Below, in pieces: positions 18,557-24,390 of a stretch of DNA of 64,000 bases (the stretch's first letter is position 1; each line of letters begins with the position of its first letter). The notes beneath the pieces are model-generated. The model was not told where the DNA came from, did not search any database, and saw only the letters and a list, made by a program, of their open reading frames with translations. The stretch is from UBA2882 sp051877575. GTDB lineage: Bacteria; Bacillota; Clostridia; Lachnospirales; Lachnospiraceae. The position numbers and the translations under genes are program-made. The stretch spans positions 124,001 through 188,000 of the forward strand of contig JBJEJA010000047.1 in NCBI GenBank assembly GCA_051877575.1. The letters are read 5' to 3'.

Positions 18557-18585
18557 TTGTATTTAACAATATATTGTGCTATAAT
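18557..18585 (+). promoter_or_regulatory. Sigma-A-type promoter upstream of the 197-residue hypothetical gene
   Basis: TTGTAT at 18557-18562, a 17-bp spacer and TATAAT at 18580-18585, in the 132-bp gap after the pseudouridine synthase gene. The leader to the start at 18661 is A/T-rich with no clear structured element. Confidence 0.65.
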
Positions 18586-18660
18586 CAATTGTTGTTTGTA
18601 TAGATTTTATTGTTTTTTTATAAACGGAATAATTTTTTTATAAATACGAAGGGGTATTTG

Positions 18661-19254
18661 ATGAAGAATGTAGACTATCTGGACAGACTCCTTCTACGTT
18701 ATGCCGGTACATTTGATATCTACATGCCTTATCAAATCCATGGGAAAGAGTATCCGGCATACGGATACTTTTTTTCGTCTGTTGAGAAATTTGTTTTAGT
18801 AAGAGAAGCCAATATGTGGACCTCCAACAGCCATGAGCATATTTTGTTTATGACGGTGGAAGAGGTAACGGAAGATACCATTGCGGAAATCCGTAGCCTG
18901 TTGGAAAATTATTTTGAGCCGGAATTGGTCAGAAAAGGCAAGCAATATCCCGATAAGGACCATATGTACAGTTATCTTACGGTGGTTATTCTGTCGGAAA
19001 AAGCTCCCGCAAAGAAAACAGCCTCGGCAATCAGGCGTTTTCGCTTCGAAAAAGGTTATTTGTTCAATTTCAGGGGCTTCAGCCAGGGACGCGTGATTTG
19101 TGCGTCCATGGAAGATGAGAAGGTTGTTTCCAATTATCAGGCACGTAAACTCAAAAAATTATATCGTCAGGTATTCTCCGATGTACATGCCGGGAAAAAG
19201 ACCTTTCGTCAGGCGTGCGAAGAAGAGGGGATTGAACCTTATCATCAGCAGTAG
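18661..19254 (+). CDS. Hypothetical protein, conserved-looking, no function assigned
   Basis: A 197-residue soluble protein without membrane segments or signal peptide. It begins MKNVDYLDRLLLRYAGTFDI, has a central YPDKDHMYSYLTVVIL stretch, and a basic C-terminal half with RRFRFEKGYLFNFRGFSQGR and YQARKLKKLYRQVF. I recognise no catalytic motif. ATG 18661 was chosen over earlier in-frame ATGs because GAAGGGG sits seven bases upstream. It has its own promoter and is followed by cstA. Confidence 0.65.
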   Translation: MKNVDYLDRLLLRYAGTFDIYMPYQIHGKEYPAYGYFFSSVEKFVLVREANMWTSNSHEHILFMTVEEVTEDTIAEIRSLLENYFEPELVRKGKQYPDKDHMYSYLTVVILSEKAPAKKTASAIRRFRFEKGYLFNFRGFSQGRVICASMEDEKVVSNYQARKLKKLYRQVFSDVHAGKKTFRQACEEEGIEPYHQQ

Positions 19255-19338
19255 CGATTATAGAGCAGTTGATATGCTGCTTTATATATAAAATCTCACA
19301 TATTTACAACTAAAAAATATAAATAGGAGGGATTAAGT

Positions 19339-21048
19339 GTGAGTGCAGTTGTATTAATTTTACTTGCCATTGCAATCTTCGTTGTAGCTTATCTTACATA
19401 TGGTAGATTTTTGGCAAAATCATGGGGTATTGACCCATCCAAGCCAACACCGGCACATACAATGGAAGACGGTGTTGACTACATGCCTGCCAAGACACCT
19501 GTCTTGATGGGACATCACTTTTCATCAATTGCCGGTGCAGGCCCTATCAACGGACCTATCCAGGCAGCATTCTTCGGTTGGGTTCCTTGTTTCTTATGGA
19601 TCGTCATCGGAGGTATTTTCTTCGGAGCCGTTCAGGACTTTGGTGCATTATTCGTATCCATTCGTCATGAAGGTAAATCTCTCGGTGAAGTTATCGAAGA
19701 TAACATCGGACGCAAAGCAAGAGTATTGTTTACCGTATTTGCATGGTTGGTATTATTGCTCGTTATCGCAGCATTTGCTGATATTGTAGCAAAATCCTTC
19801 ATCGGTGCAAGCTATGGCGGAAGCACAACAAACGGATCTGTTGCAACAGCATCCTTATTGTTCATTCCTTTGGCAATCGTATTCGGTTTCCTTGTTTACA
19901 GAAAAAATGCTCCTTTGGCTGTTTCTTCTGTATTAGGTGTCATCTTACTGGCCGGCTGCGTTGCTTTAGGTCTTGCATTCCCGTTAGATGCATCCAGAAA
20001 TGTTTGGATTGCTTTCGTGTTCATCTACATCATGATTGCTTCCGTAACACCTGTTTGGATCTTATTACAGCCCAGGGATTATTTAAGCTCCTTCCTGCTT
20101 TACTTTATGATGATTGCTGCAATTATCGGTATTATCGGAGCTACAATTGTAGATCCTTCATCTACAAAGTTTATTACACCTGCATTTACAGGTTTTGCCG
20201 TAAACGGATCTTATTTGTTCCCGACACTGTTTATCACAATTGCATGTGGTGCTATTTCCGGTTTCCATTCACTGATTGCTTCCGGTACAACATCCAAGCA
20301 GCTGGATAACGAAGGCGGCGCACTGATCGTTGGTTACGGTTCCATGTTAATCGAATGTGTTCTTGCAGTTATTTCCTTAATTGCTGTAGGTACATTATCT
20401 GTTGATGGTACACAGGCTGCAGTCATGGCTGATTTAGGTCTGGAGGCAATTTCCCCTACTATCATTTTCGGTACGGCAATTGCTAACTTCTTTGCAGTTA
20501 TCGGACTTCCTGCAGCAGCAGTAAATGCTACCAAGACTATTATCATGCTGGCTGTTTCCTGTTTCTGCTTAACATCTTTGGATACAGGTACACGTCTCGG
20601 ACGTTTCATGTTCCAGGAGTTGTTCGCAACAAACAAAAAAGGAGAGAAGAACATCCTTTCCAACATGTATGTGGCAACAGTTATTACAGCAGTTTGCGGT
20701 TTCGTTCTCTGCCTGGCAGGATACGAAAAGGTATGGCCTCTGTTCGGTGCAGCTAACCAGTTAGTAGCAGTACCTGCATTTTTGGCAATCGCTGCATACT
20801 TAAAGAAAATCGGCAAAAACAACAAAATGTTATACTTCCCGATTATCTTTATGTCTGTTGCAACATTGACATCCATGTTCTTTACTTTCAAGACCAACTT
20901 GATGAGTATCATCAATAAAACAGTAGAAGGAACAGCTTTATTTACCTGCGTACTTCAGGATATCATCATCATCCCGTTGGTAATCTTAGCTATTATCCTT
21001 ATCATCGATGGTGGAAAGGTATTGCTTGCTAAGAAAGAAGCAGCTTAA
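19339..21048 (+). CDS. cstA: Carbon starvation protein A family transporter
   Basis: A 569-residue polytopic membrane protein of the CstA family, whose members import pyruvate or peptides. About 15 membrane segments are predicted. Family signatures include the N-terminal YLTYGRFLAKSWGID, GHHFSSIAGAGPINGPIQA and DFGALFVSIRHEGKSLGE. The start is GTG 19339 with AGGAGG eight bases upstream. Codon choice is visibly more biased than in the neighbours, suggesting high expression. A hairpin terminator lies after the gene. Confidence 0.95.
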   Translation: MSAVVLILLAIAIFVVAYLTYGRFLAKSWGIDPSKPTPAHTMEDGVDYMPAKTPVLMGHHFSSIAGAGPINGPIQAAFFGWVPCFLWIVIGGIFFGAVQDFGALFVSIRHEGKSLGEVIEDNIGRKARVLFTVFAWLVLLLVIAAFADIVAKSFIGASYGGSTTNGSVATASLLFIPLAIVFGFLVYRKNAPLAVSSVLGVILLAGCVALGLAFPLDASRNVWIAFVFIYIMIASVTPVWILLQPRDYLSSFLLYFMMIAAIIGIIGATIVDPSSTKFITPAFTGFAVNGSYLFPTLFITIACGAISGFHSLIASGTTSKQLDNEGGALIVGYGSMLIECVLAVISLIAVGTLSVDGTQAAVMADLGLEAISPTIIFGTAIANFFAVIGLPAAAVNATKTIIMLAVSCFCLTSLDTGTRLGRFMFQELFATNKKGEKNILSNMYVATVITAVCGFVLCLAGYEKVWPLFGAANQLVAVPAFLAIAAYLKKIGKNNKMLYFPIIFMSVATLTSMFFTFKTNLMSIINKTVEGTALFTCVLQDIIIIPLVILAIILIIDGGKVLLAKKEAA

Positions 21049-21084
21049 AATAAGTTTGAACTTCTAACATAATAAAGCATATAT

Positions 21085-21126
21085 GCGCCGTCAGGAAATG
21101 AATATCGTTTCCCGGCGGCGCTTTTA
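21085..21126 (+). terminator. Intrinsic terminator after cstA
   Basis: A 16-bp stem (arms 21085-21100 and 21106-21121, with G-U pairs) around a five-base loop, followed by TTTTAT. It lies 36 bases after the cstA stop codon. Confidence 0.85.
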
Positions 21127-21342
21127 TATTGCTTTTGTTTCAATATGAAAATTCAAAGAAGCTTTTATGTTAAAATTCAGTTAATTTTATTCGCCATATA
21201 TTCAGATTGTGTTAATTCAATTGTTTCAAAAAATCACTTTTGTTACCATATTACTCAGATGAAAAATGCTGTGATTACTTTTTCCCGGGAAGGAACGAAA
21301 CGGTTCAGAGAATCAACGGCAAAAGGAGAGGAGTATGGGCTG

Positions 21343-21441
21343 ATGATGGAAAATGTAATAGCTGCAATTCTTTCGCTGGTAGCAGTCATTGCAACGATCT
21401 GGTGCTGGTGGTATGAAAATCACGGAACAGATTTGAAATAA
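21343..21441 (+). CDS. Putative 32-residue single-span membrane peptide
   Basis: A short ORF encoding MMENVIAAILSLVAVIATIW followed by a Trp-rich tail CWWYENHGTDLK. It has one hydrophobic helix (about residues 5-23) and a good ribosome site, GGAGAGGAG, nine bases before ATG 21343. Longer in-frame extension back to 21145 has no ribosome site and poor coding character. It lies between the cstA terminator and the kinase-like gene. A small partner of CstA is possible by analogy with other transporters that use small membrane peptides, but this is speculation. Confidence 0.5.
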   Translation: MMENVIAAILSLVAVIATIWCWWYENHGTDLK

Positions 21442-21483
21442 AAATTTTCACCCCGGCTTTATTGTGAATATTGTATAAAAATA

Positions 21484-21512
21484 TTGCAAAATAACAGAAA
21501 ATTTAATATAAT
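21484..21512 (+). promoter_or_regulatory. Sigma-A-type promoter for the cytidylate kinase-like gene
   Basis: TTGCAA at 21484-21489, 17-bp spacer, TATAAT at 21507-21512, 44 bases before the start codon at 21556. Confidence 0.7.
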
Positions 21513-21555
21513 TTATACATAACAACAAAGTTTTCACAGAAATGGGGTATGATAT

Positions 21556-22179
21556 ATGAATACAATTATTACAATAGGCAGACAATTTGGTTCCGGCGGT
21601 CGTGAAATAGGTGCAAAGCTTGCCGAAGAACTGGGCATTCCGTTTTATGACCGGGAATTGTTAACAAGAGCAGCAAAAGAAAGCGGTTTCTGTGAGGAAA
21701 TGATACAATGCCATGATGAAAGACCGACAAACAGTTTTTTATATAATCTGGTTATGGATACTTATTCCTTTGGATACAATTCGGCTGCAATGGTTGACAT
21801 GCCGATCAGTCAGAAAGTTTTCCTCGCACAGTTTGATGCAATCCGCAAAATTGCCGATGAAGGTCCCTGTGTTATCGTCGGAAGATGTGCCGACTATGCC
21901 TTATCCGAATATGATAACTGCCTGAACATATTTATCCACGGCAACGAAAAATGCAAAATTGAACGTATTATGCGGAAATTTGATGTAAACGAACAAAAGG
22001 CAAAAGATATGATGGTAAAGAAGGATAAGCAGCGTCAAAGCTATTACAATTATTACTCATCCAAGAAATGGGGACGTTCCGACTCCTATGATTTATCTAT
22101 CAACAGTTCCGTTTTGGGTATTGAAGGATCCGTAAAACTGATCAAACAGTTCATCGTAGATTTTGAGGATTTGAAATAA
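21556..22179 (+). CDS. Cytidylate kinase-like protein
   Basis: A 207-residue P-loop protein of the cytidylate kinase-like family found in many Clostridia. The P-loop region is TIGRQFGSGGREIGAKLAEE with GSGGREI in place of the classic GKSG, and CVIVGRCADYAL plus the LID-like KKDKQRQSYYNYY and LSINSS match the family. It is distinct from housekeeping Cmk and its substrate is unknown. It is the last rightward chromosomal gene before the inserted element. Confidence 0.85.
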   Translation: MNTIITIGRQFGSGGREIGAKLAEELGIPFYDRELLTRAAKESGFCEEMIQCHDERPTNSFLYNLVMDTYSFGYNSAAMVDMPISQKVFLAQFDAIRKIADEGPCVIVGRCADYALSEYDNCLNIFIHGNEKCKIERIMRKFDVNEQKAKDMMVKKDKQRQSYYNYYSSKKWGRSDSYDLSINSSVLGIEGSVKLIKQFIVDFEDLK

Positions 22180-22233
22180 TTATAAATAGATATAAAGCGT
22201 CAGATTTAAAAAGCAAAAATAATTGCAAATAAA

Positions 22234-22268
22234 AAGGAGTGCTTGGTATATGCTGCCGGGCACTCCTT
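22234..22268. terminator. Hairpin with A-tract on its left, probable leftward terminator
   Basis: Arms AAGGAGTGCTTGG (22234-22246) and CCGGGCACTCCTT (22256-22268) form a 13-bp stem with two G-U pairs. The A-rich run lies on the left, giving a U-tract only for leftward transcripts. Before the insertion this could have ended the leftward dtd transcript; it may also slow rightward transcription from the kinase-like gene. Confidence 0.65.
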
Positions 22269-22324
22269 AAATAATCGGTAAAAGCTGAAAGAGGTTATAG
22301 AATATTCCTTAGGTTCAGGCGAAA

Positions 22325-22341
22325 ACAACTATTCGCAAAAG
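22325..22341 (+). repeat. Left copy of the 17-bp terminal direct repeat (att)
   Basis: ACAACTATTCGCAAAAG, identical to 29736-29752. Sequences on both sides of the two copies differ, so the repeat marks the junctions of an insertion. The reconstructed empty site would join GGCGAAA on the left with AACAGTTTAACG on the right. Confidence 0.85.
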
Positions 22342-22474
22342 TGCTCACTTGTTTATCGAAAGTGAAAGCGTGTAGCTGGAACGGTTGTAGCGTAATCAGC
22401 AGCCTTTTAATATTCCCCTGTGCTGCTGATTGTTCTGCTACAATTTGATAAACGGTGTCTTTTGCGAATTAGTT
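22327..22474. promoter_or_regulatory. Long imperfect hairpin containing an inverted copy of the att core
   Basis: ATTCGCAAAAG (22331-22341) pairs with CTTTTGCGAAT (22459-22469); inward follow GTTTATC/GATAAAC (22351-22357/22447-22453), TTGTAGC/GCTACAA (22385-22391/22437-22443) and AATCAGCAGC/GCTGCTGATT (22394-22403/22422-22431). The outer arms extend as AACTATTCG and CGAATTAGTT. The layout, two inverted att-like sequences about 145 nt apart that meet when the single strand folds, resembles the CTX phage attP hairpin used by XerC/XerD. It could also or instead be the packaging signal. No gene lies in 22180-22492. Confidence 0.7.
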
Positions 22475-22492
22475 AGGAGTAAATACACACAT

Positions 22493-22753
22493 ATGGAAAT
22501 TTTCAATCATCGTCTAAATATAGGCGATGATTTTTTTTATTGCCGGAAAGGAGACTAGAGAGATTGGATAATTATTGCAAAAAAATTGCTTAAAGAACTG
22601 AGGCATCAACGAGCTATATTTGACAAACATATGTCTGATACACATGGAATTTCTTGTAATATATCTGTTGATGATGATGATCTTTTAGCTATTGCTTTAG
22701 GACGTTATCTTGATATATTAAAATCTTTTAATGAATTTAATAAAAAAAAATAG
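22493..22753 (+). pseudogene. Small phage reading frame interrupted by an amber codon, or an ORF with an unusual start
   Basis: From ATG 22493 the frame reads MEIFNHRLNIGDDFFYCRKG-D, meets TAG at 22556-22558, then stays open as RDWIIIAKKLLKELRHQRAI and onward to TAG 22751-22753 (87 codons in total). The downstream part is acidic and helical (SVDDDDLLAIALGRYL). A ribosome site AAAGGAG at 22547-22553 precedes TTG 22564, but that frame closes within ten codons unless one base of the A7 run at 22579-22585 is skipped, which would join it to the same downstream part. It may be a point-mutated gene, a frameshift, or translation from a rare start such as ATA or ATT. Function unknown. Confidence 0.4.
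22505..22538 (+). terminator. Intrinsic terminator near the left end of the prophage
   Basis: AATCATCG (22505-22512) pairs with CGATGATT (22525-22532), followed by an unbroken run of T to 22538. It lies downstream of the att hairpin and ahead of the first ribosome site of the phage genes. In the prophage it shields phage genes from chromosomal transcription; in the circular form it would stop or attenuate a transcript from the right-end promoter. Confidence 0.7.
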
Positions 22754-22771
22754 TAAAGGAGAATGAAAATT

Positions 22772-23101
22772 ATGAAAGTAACAGTATTAGGAATTAGTCG
22801 TAGAAAAGGAGAGGATAAGCAGGGCAGACCTGTAACGTATAGCAATATTTTTTACAGCCAGCCGTTTGATGATTATACACTCCAGAACGGGAAAGTGATC
22901 GGAGAAAAATGTGGAGCTGTAAATACCGGCTTGGATACCAGTGGTTTATTTGTCGGTGATGAAATCAATCTCGATTATGCGCCTACCGGATTTACAGATA
23001 AAAACGGATCTCCGCAGTTCCGGCTGGAAGCTATTACCATTGTAAAGCCGTTTAAGAATGTATTTCCGGATAAGACGGCTGCAAAAGATGATAAAAAGTA
23101 A
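22772..23101 (+). CDS. Predicted phage ssDNA-binding protein (gpV-like)
   Basis: A 109-residue beta-rich protein: KVTVLGISRRKGEDKQGRPV then YSNIFYSQPF, GLDTSGLFVGDEINLDYAPT and FRLEAITIVKPF, ending in a Lys/Asp tail. Size, beta pattern and place as the first robust gene of a filamentous-phage cassette fit the replication/ssDNA-binding protein that coats newly made single strands. It is not a host SSB: it lacks that family's N-terminus and acidic DDDIPF tip. ATG 22772 is used because AAAGGAG at 22755-22761 is ten bases ahead; ATG 22763 is too close. The protein could also act as a translational repressor, as gpV does in Ff phages (inference). Confidence 0.7.
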   Translation: MKVTVLGISRRKGEDKQGRPVTYSNIFYSQPFDDYTLQNGKVIGEKCGAVNTGLDTSGLFVGDEINLDYAPTGFTDKNGSPQFRLEAITIVKPFKNVFPDKTAAKDDKK

Positions 23102-23172
23102 AACCTACATGGTTTATCTTTTTTGTCATAGATCTCTCTGGAGCAGGGGCTGTAATGTGTGGCAGCTCCTGC
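23101..23172 (+). terminator. Two short hairpins after the ssDNA-binding protein gene
   Basis: AAACC/GGTTT (23101-23105/23111-23115) is followed by ATCTTTTTT and could be a weak terminator overlapping the stop codon region. A second stem, GCAGGGGCTG (23143-23152) with CAGCTCCTGC (23163-23172), lies 25 bases before the next start codon and has no T-tract, so it may instead influence mRNA processing or translation. Confidence 0.45.
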
Positions 23173-23197
23173 ATACTTAAAAGAAGGAGTGACAGGT

Positions 23198-23461
23198 ATG
23201 AATATCTGGTATGTACTTTTTTGGATCCAATTGATACTTTGGGCAGTATTATTCCTTGCCTTCTGGCAGCTCTGGAAGCGTCATGATTATTCTATCAGGG
23301 AAATAAAGGAATATCTGAATGCCCGTGATGAGATCCCGTTTTTCGAAGGAGTATTTGAAGATGAAAAAAGTAATTTTCATGATCTTAGTAGTGTTATTGA
23401 CCGTATGCGTGATGCCTTTCCGGGTAAAGGCTCAGGGGGTGACAGATCATGCGGCTGCTAA
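23198..23461 (+). CDS. Small phage membrane protein (87 residues)
   Basis: One N-terminal membrane helix rich in Trp (NIWYVLFWIQLILWAVLFLA, residues 2-21) followed by a charged cytoplasmic tail ending SGGDRSCGC. ATG 23198 follows AAGGAGT. I do not recognise a family. Its last 101 bases overlap the next gene in another frame; both have ribosome sites, so both may be made. In a filamentous phage cassette a minor virion or assembly protein is plausible. Confidence 0.55.
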   Translation: MNIWYVLFWIQLILWAVLFLAFWQLWKRHDYSIREIKEYLNARDEIPFFEGVFEDEKSNFHDLSSVIDRMRDAFPGKGSGGDRSCGC

Positions 23462-23708
23462 AACGGTTTTTAACACTGTTAGTGAGAACGATGTGCCGGA
23501 CAGTGATCCGGCTGATATGGAGGAATTAGAGGATGAAGTGGTTACTGGAGAAGATGGACAATATTTACTTCTCGATGAGGACTTGCATAATGGTCTGGTT
23601 GCGTTCGTGAATTTCCAGTATAAATATACGCTTGTCCAGACTGTACTGCTTGCTATGATCCTCTCGGCTCTGGTTGTTTATGCTGTATTTGATCACTTTG
23701 TGAGATAG
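23361..23708 (+). CDS. Secreted/membrane phage protein with signal peptide and C-terminal anchor
   Basis: A 115-residue protein with a signal peptide (KKVIFMILVVLLTVCVMPF, then RVKA and likely cleavage), an acidic extracellular stretch of about 55 residues (DSDPADMEELEDEVVTGEDG), and a C-terminal membrane helix (about residues 91-111, TVLLAMILSALVVYAVF) ending in HFVR. ATG 23361 lies nine bases after AAGGAG. Topology matches a minor virion protein or a precursor coat protein. It overlaps the previous reading frame by 101 bases. Confidence 0.6.
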   Translation: MKKVIFMILVVLLTVCVMPFRVKAQGVTDHAAAKTVFNTVSENDVPDSDPADMEELEDEVVTGEDGQYLLLDEDLHNGLVAFVNFQYKYTLVQTVLLAMILSALVVYAVFDHFVR

Positions 23709-23720
23709 GGGGTAATACTT

Positions 23721-23897
23721 ATGTCCTTGTTGTATGTTGATCCGGAGCTTTTGGAGCTTTCAGCTTTTTCTCTGTTGGATGTGCTTCTTGCTGTGTTTGG
23801 GATCGTAGGTTTTTCGTTAGCATTGTTTGCGTTTCTATTATTTCTGACTTGGAGTATTTTTCAGATAGTCAGATTTTTTAGAAAAATATTGGATTGA
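23721..23897 (+). CDS. Small phage membrane protein (58 residues)
   Basis: MSLLYVDPELLELSAF leads into a long hydrophobic segment (about residues 17-48) and a basic end, FQIVRFFRKILD. The distribution, acidic N-terminus, hydrophobic centre, basic C-terminus, is that of filamentous phage coat or cap proteins. The ribosome site is weak (GATAGGGGG upstream of ATG 23721). It directly precedes the major coat candidate. Confidence 0.6.
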   Translation: MSLLYVDPELLELSAFSLLDVLLAVFGIVGFSLALFAFLLFLTWSIFQIVRFFRKILD

Positions 23898-23918
23898 TAT
23901 CCAGAAAGGAGATGCCTT

Positions 23919-24083
23919 ATGTCTGAAAGTGTAAAAACAGCCTTGACAACTGCTATGACCGGAGTAAAAACCGATGTATTAAGTATTATCGAAGTAGCAG
24001 TTCCTGCAGCGCTGGCAATTGTAGGCGTTGTAATGGCAATTAGGCTTGGTGTTCGCTTTTTCAAAAGCATTGCCACTGCTTAA
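23919..24083 (+). CDS. Candidate major coat protein (pVIII-like)
   Basis: A 54-residue protein without signal peptide: polar, helical N-terminus with acidic residues (E3, D19, E25), a central hydrophobic helix from about V26 to V45 (PAALAIVGVVMAI), and a basic C-terminus with R42, R46 and K49. This is the architecture of inovirus major coat proteins, whose basic end contacts the DNA inside the virion. A strong ribosome site (AAAGGAG, seven bases away) and an intrinsic terminator right after the gene suit a highly expressed coat gene. A signal-peptide-free coat protein has precedent in some non-Ff inoviruses. Confidence 0.7.
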   Translation: MSESVKTALTTAMTGVKTDVLSIIEVAVPAALAIVGVVMAIRLGVRFFKSIATA

Positions 24084-24101
24084 TTGTACAACTGAATATT
24101 G

Positions 24102-24132
24102 AAAAGGCAGGCAAGCTCCTGCCTTTTCTTTT
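24102..24132 (+). terminator. Intrinsic terminator after the major coat gene
   Basis: AAAAGGCAGG (24102-24111), six-base loop, CCTGCCTTTT (24118-24127), then CTTTT. A perfect 10-bp stem 18 bases after the coat stop codon. Confidence 0.9.
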
Positions 24133-24143
24133 ACAATTAAATA

Positions 24144-24171
24144 TTGAGCCTTTGCGAAAACCCTGTTATAA
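24144..24171 (+). promoter_or_regulatory. Phage promoter for the adsorption-protein operon
   Basis: TTGAGC at about 24144, 17-bp spacer and TATAAT just before the left arm of the first GTATCTCA hairpin. Transcription would begin at or within the hairpin, so the mRNA would carry it at the very 5' end. Confidence 0.65.
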
Positions 24172-24236
24172 TGTATCTCAAGATCGATGCAGCTGCTTCT
24201 GGATCCGGAACATGCTGCAGATAAAATTGAGATACA
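24172..24236 (+). repeat. GTATCTCAA hairpin, copy A
   Basis: TGTATCTCAA (24172-24181) pairs with TTGAGATACA (24227-24236); the interior has TGCAGC/GCTGCA and a GGATCCGG core. It occupies the leader of the 46-residue/pIII-like operon, ending 13 bases before the start codon at 24250 and beside its ribosome site. Confidence 0.75.
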
Positions 24237-24249
24237 AGGGGGCAAACTG

Positions 24250-24390
24250 ATGAATATTTTTGTTAGAATTCTTATAGGATGTTTTTGTTTATTTGGTATG
24301 TCTTGGGGAATAAAAAAACGTAATGAAGAAATTGCTCGTATGACTGCTGATGAACTGGAGCGTCGACAGAAAATGAAGGATGATAAATGA
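24250..24390 (+). CDS. Small phage membrane protein (46 residues)
   Basis: One membrane helix (NIFVRILIGCFCLFGMSWGI, residues 2-21) followed by a charged helical tail (KKRNEEIARMTADELERRQK). ATG 24250 follows AAGGGGG by about seven bases. The stop codon overlaps the start of the pIII-like gene (ATGA), showing translational coupling, which suggests that the two work together or are needed in fixed ratio. Confidence 0.6.
   Translation: MNIFVRILIGCFCLFGMSWGIKKRNEEIARMTADELERRQKMKDDK

Noticed and set aside
20334..20915. 193-codon minus-strand frame inside cstA
   Set aside because: It is a shadow of a strongly codon-biased membrane protein gene.
22325..22360. Canonical Firmicute dif at the phage junctions
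   Set aside because: The att core and flanks lack the TATAATATATATTATG-like centre and recognisable XerC/XerD arms, so it is described only as a possible non-canonical Xer site.
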